A DNA stretch of 64,000 nucleotides, from NCBI RefSeq assembly GCF_900105025.1, contig NZ_LT629759.1:1054001-1118000 (forward strand). The letters run 5' to 3'. This DNA is from Parafannyhessea umbonata. Lineage in GTDB: Bacteria; Actinomycetota; Coriobacteriia; Coriobacteriales; Atopobiaceae. Below the pieces are notes generated by a model, which was not told where the DNA came from, made no database searches, and was given only the letters and a program-made list of their open reading frames with translations. Positions within the stretch are counted from its first letter, which is position 1. The number at the start of each line of letters is the position of its first letter. The position numbers and the translations under genes are program-made. Shown one piece after another: positions 54,300 to 64,000 of the stretch.

Positions 54300-55640
54300 T
54301 TACTCGGCGTCCTCGGAATCCGCACCCTCGGCCTTCGCGCGGGCCTCGGCGATCTCGTCCACGACGGTCACGGGAGCGTTCTCGACCATCCAGTCCACAG
54401 CCTTGGAGCGGCGGATGGACTCGCGGATGGCGGGCAGCTGGCCGCCCTTCTTGAACTCCTCGATGCGGGCGTCGACGTCGTCGACGTTGGCCTTCTCGAA
54501 CTCGGCGCGCACGTCCTCGTCGGTGGCCTCGAGGCCGAGCTTGTCGGCCAGGGCGTCGAGCGCCAGGGACTGGCGGGCACGCTCCTCGGCCTGCTCGTGG
54601 AGGTCGTTCACGAAGTCCTGGCTCTTGATGTTGCGAGCCGCGAGGTACATGTCAAGGCTGATGCCCTGGCGCTGGAGCTGACCGAGGACCTCCTGGCCGA
54701 GCTCGTTGAACACCTGGTTGAGGTAGGCCTCGGGGACCTCCTCAAGCGTGAGGTGCTTGCCGATCTCCTCGACGACGCGGTCCTCCTTGAGGGACGGAAG
54801 GCTGGACTTCTTGTCGTTCTCGATGTCCTCCTTCAGGGCGTCGCGAAGCTCCGCGACGGTGTCGAAGCCGAAGTTCTTCTTCGCGAACTCGTCGTCGAGC
54901 TCGGGGGTGACGGACTTCTTGATGGCCTTCAGGGTGACGGAGACCTCGTAGTTGCGCTCGTTCTCGCCCTGCTTCTCGGTCCAGGCGATGTCCTTCTGGT
55001 CGCCCTTCTTCATGCCGACGACGCCCGCCACGAACTCCTCCGGCAGGTAGGCGCTCGAGAGGTTCAGCTGGCGGTCGGTGCCGGCCAGTCCGGACTTCTG
55101 CTCGACCTTGTCCTCGACGTCCAGGGAGACGACGTCGTCCTTGGTGGCCTCGCGGTCCTCCTCGACGTCCTCGTAGGTGTTGTGGTAGCTCATGAGCTGC
55201 TCGAGCTGCTGGTCGATCTCGGCCTCGGTGGCCTCCTCGGGAGGCATGTTGATGGCCGGCGCGTCATAGCTGTCCAGCTCGCAGGTGGGCGGCACGCTCA
55301 CGGTCACGGTAGCGGTGAAGTCCTCGTGCTCCACGACGGCCAGCGGATCCTCGCCGTAGTCGGGGCTCTCCACGGGGACGATGTCGAGCTCCTCGAGCAT
55401 CGCGGGCTGGGCATCGTTCATGAGGTCCTCGGTCGCCTGGCCAAGAACCGCGTCGCGGCCGACGATGCCGTCGATGACGGGGCGCGGGGTGTGGCCCTTG
55501 CGGAAGCCCTGGAACTGATACCTGTGAGAGATGTCCTTGTACGTGCGGGCGACGTACTTGTCGACCTCGGCGGCAGGGACGGTAATGGTGGCGACTACCT
55601 TGCCATTCTCGGGCTTCTCAGCGGTGACGGTGATGTTCAA
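54300..55640 (-). CDS. tig: Trigger factor (ribosome-associated chaperone, PPIase)
   Basis: 446 residues from a TTG start with GGAGG 4-5 bases upstream; this start gives the family N-terminus NITVTAEKPENGKV. Ribosome-binding loop GFRKGHTPRPVI (GFRxGK type) lies near residue 45, the FKBP-type peptidyl-prolyl isomerase domain at about 150-245 and the helical C-terminal chaperone domain after it. Ends in an acidic tail. A tRNA-Leu gene lies 75 bp upstream on the same strand without a clear terminator. Confidence 0.95.
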   Translation of the reverse strand: MNITVTAEKPENGKVVATITVPAAEVDKYVARTYKDISHRYQFQGFRKGHTPRPVIDGIVGRDAVLGQATEDLMNDAQPAMLEELDIVPVESPDYGEDPLAVVEHEDFTATVTVSVPPTCELDSYDAPAINMPPEEATEAEIDQQLEQLMSYHNTYEDVEEDREATKDDVVSLDVEDKVEQKSGLAGTDRQLNLSSAYLPEEFVAGVVGMKKGDQKDIAWTEKQGENERNYEVSVTLKAIKKSVTPELDDEFAKKNFGFDTVAELRDALKEDIENDKKSSLPSLKEDRVVEEIGKHLTLEEVPEAYLNQVFNELGQEVLGQLQRQGISLDMYLAARNIKSQDFVNDLHEQAEERARQSLALDALADKLGLEATDEDVRAEFEKANVDDVDARIEEFKKGGQLPAIRESIRRSKAVDWMVENAPVTVVDEIAEARAKAEGADSEDAE

Positions 55641-55714
55641 CGTTCCTCCAGTGTTCTCGTGCCAGGGGGCAGGGCCCACGTCTTGTCCCCTTGCGCAGTT
55701 ACTCTGCTTTGCAT

Positions 55715-55801
55715 TGGTGCGGGCGAAAGGATTTGAACCTTCACGAGATTTCTCCCACTGGAACCTAAATCCAGCGCGTCTACCAGTTCCGCCACGCCCG
55801 C
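55715..55801 (-). tRNA. tRNA-Leu (UAG)
   Basis: 87 bases with encoded CCA. Acceptor GCGGGCG/CGCCCGC, a D arm with GGTAGACGC, anticodon stem CTGGA/TCCAG with loop TTTAGGT (anticodon UAG), a long class II variable arm (TGGGAGAAATCTCGT region) and T arm GGTTCAAATCC. Confidence 0.97.
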
Positions 55802-55884
55802 CTGATTCATGCACAGCCTATGCATGATAGCAAACGTTACGCATTTTACCCCGCTGCCCGCAAATCTTTCCATGCGAGCTGCGC

Positions 55885-55909
55885 AAAAAGGCCCCTCGAG
55901 CGAGGGGCC
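55885..55909 (-). terminator. Intrinsic terminator after carB
   Basis: GGCCCCTCG/CGAGGGGCC stem immediately after the carB stop, followed by TTTTT on the minus strand. Confidence 0.93.
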
Positions 55910-55913
55910 CATC

Positions 55914-59152
<3,239 letters not shown>

Positions 59153-59153
<1 letters not shown>

Positions 59154-60421
59154 CAGAAACGCCTCCCCTCGCGCACGTCGATGTCAAGGCAGTCAAGGTC
59201 GCCTGCCATGAGCCGTGCGAATGACGTGAACAGGTACGCGGAGTCGTGCGGCCCCGGGCACGCCTCCGGGTGGTACTGCACGCTGAACGCGGGCACGTCC
59301 AGAAACTGCACGCCCTCCGGCGTCCCGTCGTTAAGGTTCACGTGGGTAAGCCTCACGCGGCCAAAGCGCTCGTTCATGACCACGGGCGCCACGTGGCGCT
59401 CGCTCCATGCGCGCAGGTCGCGCTCGTGCTCCGCAAAGCCGCCGGACTCCTCCGGCACGATGCTCCCCAAAGACTCGAACACCAGCCCGTAGTTGTGGTT
59501 CTGGGCCGTAATCTCCACCCTGCCGGTCAGCAGGTTCATCACGGGCTCGTTTCCGCCATGGTGCCCAAACGGCAGCTTCTCGATCGTCGCGCCCGCCGCA
59601 AGGGCCATCAGCTGGTTGCCCAGGCAGATGCCAAACACCGGCACCTTCCCCATCAGCTCGCGCGCCGCCTGCGCGGTTGCCTCAACCTGGGTGGGGTCGC
59701 CCGGCCCGTTCGAGAAGAACACGCCATCCGGCGCCGCGCCGTCCTGCCCAAGCGCAAGCACGCGCCTGGCCGGCGTGTCCCACGGCACCACGACCGTCTC
59801 GCACCCCACGGCGGCGAGTCCGTCCGCGATGCCGCGCTTTTCTCCGCAGTCGTACGCCACCACGCGGAAGCGCCGCTCCCCCGCCGCAGGCACCACGTAC
59901 TCCTGCGCGGTCGATACGTCCGGCACGAAGTTGCGGCTCGATATGCAGGGCGCCTGGCACACGCGTGCCACAAGGCTCCTGGGGTCAAGGTCCTCCGTCG
60001 ATATCGCGGCGCGCATGGCGCCTGCCGAGCGAATGCGCAGCGTGAGCGCACGGGTGTCCACGCCCTCGATCGCGACGACACCACCCTTGCGCAGCAGGTC
60101 CGTAAGGCTGCCCTCGCTCTGCCAGTTGCTGGGCTCGCGGCACATGTCGCGCACCACCAGTCCAGACAGCGCAAGCCCGCCGGACTGCATGGCGGCGGCG
60201 CTCACGCCGTAGTTTCCCACCTGCGGATACGTGAGCGTCACGATCTGCCCCGCGTAGCTGGGGTCGCTCACGATCTCCTGGTAGCCCGCCATCGAGGTGT
60301 TGAACACGATCTCCCCAAAGGCCTCTCCCCCGGCTCCGGCGCTCCGGCCCCTATACACCGTGCCGTCCTCAAGCGCCAGAAGCGCCTCCGCCGGCCGTTC
60401 CCTGCTCACAAGTGGGTTCAT
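59153..60421 (-). CDS. carA: Carbamoyl-phosphate synthase small chain (glutaminase)
   Basis: 422 residues, longer than the usual 380 through its N-terminus and short inserts. N-terminal domain with [33 protein letters not shown], and class I glutamine amidotransferase domain with the nucleophile in [13 protein letters not shown] and HHGGNEPV; the His/Glu pair is in [13 protein letters not shown]. Supplies ammonia to CarB. GAGAGGA is before the ATG. The leader has a PyrR-binding loop and a terminator, so expression should fall when UMP is abundant. Confidence 0.97.
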
Positions 60422-60448
60422 GCGACCATCCTCTCCGTGCCGCGCGCC

Positions 60449-60480
60449 AAAAAGAGGGACCCCACCCTTGGCGGAATCCC
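60449..60480 (-). terminator. Leader terminator (attenuator) of carAB
   Basis: Minus-strand RNA stem GGGATTCCGCC/GGTGGGGTCCC, 11 bp with three G-U pairs and a 3-nt loop, followed by TCTTTTT. It lies 28 bases upstream of the carA ATG, so it must be read through for expression. Confidence 0.8.
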
Positions 60481-60506
60481 GAGTCATCACCTTGGCGCAT
60501 GGTCAT

Positions 60507-60538
60507 CCTTTACGGTATCTCCGTACCGTCCTTAAAGG
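60507..60538 (-). promoter_or_regulatory. PyrR-binding RNA loop
   Basis: Minus-strand RNA folds as lower stem CCUUU/AAAGG, a 5'-side purine bulge AAGG, upper stem ACGGUA/UACCGU and hexaloop CGGAGA. The hexaloop fits the PyrR consensus CNGNGA, and the purine bulge is also typical. With the terminator 26 bases downstream this is the known anti-antiterminator arrangement: PyrR-UMP binding favours termination before carA. Confidence 0.82.
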
Positions 60539-60621
60539 TTGTTTCGCATTGTAGATGGTCTGTTATGCGTTTTAGTATCTATTCGTAGTCCTGTTTATAA
60601 TTCTGTTACAAAGCGTCCGAG

Positions 60622-60664
60622 AAAAACGACGAGGCGGGACCGGACGCATGCCCGATCCCGCCTC
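60622..60664 (-). terminator. Intrinsic terminator after gdhA
   Basis: 9-bp stem GAGGCGGGA/TCCCGCCTC enclosing a secondary helix, then GTCGTTTTT on the minus strand. Confidence 0.85.
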
Positions 60665-60725
60665 CCTCATGTGCTTGCAAACACGGCTCGCCCGCGGGCG
60701 CCGCACGTCGCTATAAGACTTAGCG

Positions 60726-62060
<1,335 letters not shown>

Positions 62061-62145
62061 CTAATCTCCTCTCCGTCCGCCCATGGGCAGACGACGCTTA
62101 CGAGACATCGTAACCGATGCAAAATCAGAATAGTTATTACCTGGG

Positions 62146-62160
62146 TTCGAAACGGTTTCG
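62146..62160 (-). promoter_or_regulatory. 15-bp palindrome upstream of gdhA, candidate LacI-family operator
   Basis: TCGAAAC-G-GTTTCGA. The central AAACGGTTT layout resembles LacI/GalR-type operators. It lies about 90 bases upstream of the gdhA start, next to AT-rich TAATAACTATTCT promoter-like DNA. Confidence 0.45.
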
Positions 62161-62287
62161 AGCGGTTTTGCGTAACAGAATGTACACGCGGACGCAATTG
62201 CGGCTAAGCCACTGGCTTTTTAGGTCAGCCGCGCCAAGGCACGCCCTCCCGCAGTCCAACTAGTTGTGACGATTGCCAAATCGACGG

Positions 62288-62316
62288 TTGCCCAAACCGT
62301 CTGAGTACCCTATACT
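62288..62316 (+). promoter_or_regulatory. Promoter of the tRNA-Pro-tRNA-Gly unit
   Basis: TTGCCC at 62288-62293 and TATACT at 62311-62316, separated by 17 bp, 13 bases upstream of tRNA-Pro. Confidence 0.65.
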
Positions 62317-62329
62317 TTCAGAGCGGCTC

Positions 62330-62406
62330 CGGGGTGTGGCGCAGTTTGGTAGCGCATCTGCTTTGGGAGCAGAGGGTCGCTGGTTCGAATCCAGTCACCC
62401 CGACCA
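62330..62406 (+). tRNA. tRNA-Pro (UGG)
   Basis: 77 bases with encoded CCA. Acceptor CGGGGTG/CACCCCG, anticodon stem TCTGC/GCAGA with loop TTTGGGA (anticodon UGG), T arm CTGGTTCGAATCCAG. Confidence 0.98.
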
Positions 62407-62409
62407 TAC

Positions 62410-62485
62410 GCGGCGGTAGTTCAATTGGTAGAGCAGCAGCCTTCCAAGCTGCCTGTTGCGGGTTCGAGTCCCGTCCGCCGCTCCA
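62410..62485 (+). tRNA. tRNA-Gly (UCC)
   Basis: 76 bases with encoded CCA, 3 bases after tRNA-Pro. Acceptor GCGGCGG/CCGCCGC, anticodon stem GCAGC/GCTGC with loop CTTCCAA (anticodon UCC), T arm GCGGGTTCGAGTCCCGT. Confidence 0.98.
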
Positions 62486-62494
62486 TTGCACATG

Positions 62495-62527
62495 AGGCCA
62501 CGGGTTTTTCCGTGGCCTTCTTGTTAT
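62495..62527 (+). terminator. Intrinsic terminator after the tRNA pair
   Basis: AGGCCACGG/CCGTGGCCT stem with a T-rich 6-nt loop, followed by TCTTGTTATT. Confidence 0.88.
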
Positions 62528-62636
62528 TCGGCCCCCGCCCACCGCGCGACGCTGCATCCTCGTCCCGTCCTCCCCCGCCAACGCATGCCAATGGCGCTAG
62601 ATTGTTTACAAGGCGATGGATGGGAGTCGAACCAGC

Positions 62637-63593
62637 ATGAACGAAGGCCTTGGCAGGACGCTCGTGATAGCGAACCCCGCGGCGCACAGCGGCGACGGAG
62701 CCGCGGCCGCCGAGCGCGTGAAGAGGTTCTTCTCGTCCCACGCGAACGCGACAGACGGCTTCGAGCTTCGCCTTACCCAGGCACCGGGAGACGGGATGCG
62801 GATGGCGCGGGTGTCCGCTGACTTCGACACTATCGTCGCGCTTGGTGGCGATGGCATCATCCACGAGGTCGCAAACGGCCTCATGTCCGTGGCATCACGC
62901 GAGCGGCCGGCACTTGCCGTCGTCCCCGTCGGCTCGGGAAACGACTTCGCTCGCACCATCGGTGCCGCCACGAACGACCCAATCGCCGCCCTTGGGCAGA
63001 TCCTGCGCGGGCGCAGGCGCGAGCTTGACCTCGGCCACGTCGCGAGCGACACCGGCGAGTCGGGCTACTTCGTGCAGACGCTCTCGTTTGGGCTCGACGC
63101 CGCCATCGCCCTCGACACGACCTACCGCCGCGCAGCGCAGACGCGCCAGAAGGGCTCAGGGCTGTTCGCGACGTCCGGCGTCAAGATCCTCTCCAAGGTC
63201 AGGGGCGAGGCGTCCGGCTATCCCTCGCGCGTCACCATGGACGGCGAGAAGGACGTCCGCCTGAACTCGATCGTGTTCGCCGTGCAGAACGGCCCCACGT
63301 ACGGCGGCGGCTTCAGGATTTGCCCTGACGCCGAGCCGTACGATGGCAGCCTCGACCTTTGCTACAACGTGAGCGTACCCGCGCTTCCCCATGTCCTCGC
63401 GCTGTTCGCCCTTGCGCGCACGGGCAGGCACGTGGGGTCGCGCGCCATCGCCACAAGGAGGGTCAGGCATCTGCACATAGAGTTCCTGGAGCGCGAACCG
63501 CCATGCCAGGTGGACGGCGAGCCGCTCCATGGGCGCACGTACGACGTCGAGGTGCGGCCACGCTCCCTCGCGCTTATTGCACCAGCGCAATAG
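62637..63593 (+). CDS. Diacylglycerol kinase-family protein (YegS/DgkB-like)
   Basis: 318 residues from the ATG after GGGAG; an ATG seven codons earlier is an alternative. DAGK domain: VIANPAAHSGDG, VALGGDGIIHEVANGL, VVPVGSGNDFART, and the C-terminal lipid domain with CPDAEPYDGSLDL (the usual P-x-A-x-x-D-G-x-L-D motif). Phosphorylates diacylglycerol or an undecaprenyl/sphingoid-like lipid. Its motifs are more canonical than those of the homologue at 33371. Confidence 0.9.
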   Translation: MNEGLGRTLVIANPAAHSGDGAAAAERVKRFFSSHANATDGFELRLTQAPGDGMRMARVSADFDTIVALGGDGIIHEVANGLMSVASRERPALAVVPVGSGNDFARTIGAATNDPIAALGQILRGRRRELDLGHVASDTGESGYFVQTLSFGLDAAIALDTTYRRAAQTRQKGSGLFATSGVKILSKVRGEASGYPSRVTMDGEKDVRLNSIVFAVQNGPTYGGGFRICPDAEPYDGSLDLCYNVSVPALPHVLALFALARTGRHVGSRAIATRRVRHLHIEFLEREPPCQVDGEPLHGRTYDVEVRPRSLALIAPAQ

Positions 63594-63666
63594 ATGGCTG
63601 GCCACAGTCGGCCGTCCACCGCTTTCACCCGCGTAGCTGCCCTCAGGTCCCAAATCCCGCCATGCA

Positions 63667-63696
63667 AAGGGGGACGCCCTTTCGGACGTCCCCCTT
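63667..63696. terminator. Bidirectional terminator between lipid kinase and ptsI
   Basis: 10-bp perfect stem AAGGGGGACG/CGTCCCCCTT with a 10-nt loop between convergent genes; minus-strand tail TTTGC. Confidence 0.85.
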
Positions 63697-63727
63697 GGTT
63701 GCCATAGAACCTGCAGCCTCGCTCTGC

Positions 63728-64000
63728 CTACTTCTGGGCGGCCTGGAGCATGACCTTGACCTCGGTGGCGGTCTTGAGCTTCATGACCTTCTCGGTCAGG
63801 GCGTCTGCCTCCTCCTTCGTCCACTCGGAGATGATCTTGCGGGTGCGCAGGATCGACGGGGCGGACACGGAGAACTCGTTCAGGCCGAAGGAGAGCAGCA
63901 CCGGGATGAGCAGCGGGTCAGCTGCGGCCTCGCCGCACATACCGACCATGATGCCCTTCTCGCGGCCGGACTCGATGATCCTCTTGAGCGAGCGCAGGAC
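63728..64000 (-). CDS. ptsI: Phosphoenolpyruvate-protein phosphotransferase (PTS enzyme I), 3' part
   Basis: The last 90 codons, running off the window. The frame is open to base 64000, starting in VLRSLKRIIESG. VGMCGEAAADPLLIPVLLSFGLNEFSVSAPSILRTRK is the C-terminal PEP-binding motif of enzyme I, with the active-site Cys in GMCGE. PEP synthase and PPDK share this fold, but MCGE-AADP-FS(V/M)SAPSIL is the enzyme I form. Starts PTS sugar uptake by phosphorylating HPr. Confidence 0.9.
   Translation of the reverse strand, partial: VLRSLKRIIESGREKGIMVGMCGEAAADPLLIPVLLSFGLNEFSVSAPSILRTRKIISEWTKEEADALTEKVMKLKTATEVKVMLQAAQK

Larger units (their letters stand above)
60422..60725. other. Gap between gdhA and carA
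   Basis: 304 bp. Holds the gdhA terminator, an AT-rich stretch with a minus-strand TATAAA at 60594-60599 that may be the carA -10, then the PyrR loop and terminator described separately. A PyrR gene is not in the window. Confidence 0.6.

Overview
The window reads as a chromosome segment of a high-GC, Gram-positive anaerobe, most likely an actinobacterium of the class Coriobacteriia (Olsenella/Atopobium-like). This placement is inference from gene content: arginine deiminase catabolism, a monomeric-type [FeFe] hydrogenase with an NAD(P)-oxidoreductase partner, ATP-type PEP carboxykinase, phosphotransacetylase and acetate kinase, indolepyruvate ferredoxin oxidoreductase, NADP-type glutamate dehydrogenase and a ferredoxin, but no respiratory chain genes. 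Almost every gene has a strong GGAGG-type ribosome binding site, and most starts were chosen by it.

Layout. 1-5.4 kb (minus): arginine catabolism cluster arcA, arcB, an APC arginine/ornithine-type exchanger and an aminotransferase; no carbamate kinase is present. 6-12.3 kb (plus): ppk1, rlmD, a small ferredoxin, maf and a self-processing P1-family peptidase. 12.5-16.1 kb: cell-surface glycan genes (GT8, GT2, UDP-galactopyranose mutase) with two striking perfect palindromes between convergent glycosyltransferases. 16.3-22.9 kb: pta, the hydrogenase pair and pckA. 23-26.4 kb: an epimerase-like gene, then an AT-richer patch with one ABC exporter and about 700 bp of non-coding or decayed DNA. 26.4-29.4 kb: ackA, a HIT protein and an IS110-family element. 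29.6-33.2 kb (minus): rnd, a membrane metallopeptidase, xseA, xseB. 33.4-37.5 kb (plus): lipid kinase, acyl-ACP thioesterase, NUDIX, small membrane protein, thyA, folA. 37.5-45.1 kb (minus): iorA-iorB-paaK, a zinc-ribbon protein, thrS and a PLP-fold protein that lacks its lysine. 45.4-52 kb: fused ABC protein, valS, tcdA, tatD. 52.2-62.1 kb (minus): tRNA-Leu, tig, clpP, clpX; carA-carB; gdhA. 62.3-64 kb: tRNA-Pro, tRNA-Gly, a second lipid kinase and the 3' end of ptsI.

The most interesting regulation is at RNA level. thrS is preceded by a 32-codon reading frame ending in a Thr/Ile run (T-I-T-T-T-T-I-stop) and structured RNA, the hallmark of ribosome-mediated attenuation. carAB carries a textbook PyrR-binding hairpin (CGGAGA hexaloop, purine bulge) followed by an intrinsic terminator. 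The IS110 element has a structured 5' region that could be a bridge RNA and can mask the transposase ribosome binding site.

Metabolically the genes fit an amino-acid fermenter: arginine to ornithine and carbamoyl phosphate, glutamate through GDH, aryl-pyruvates to aryl-acetyl-CoA with reduced ferredoxin, ferredoxin electrons to H2, and acetyl-CoA to acetate with ATP.
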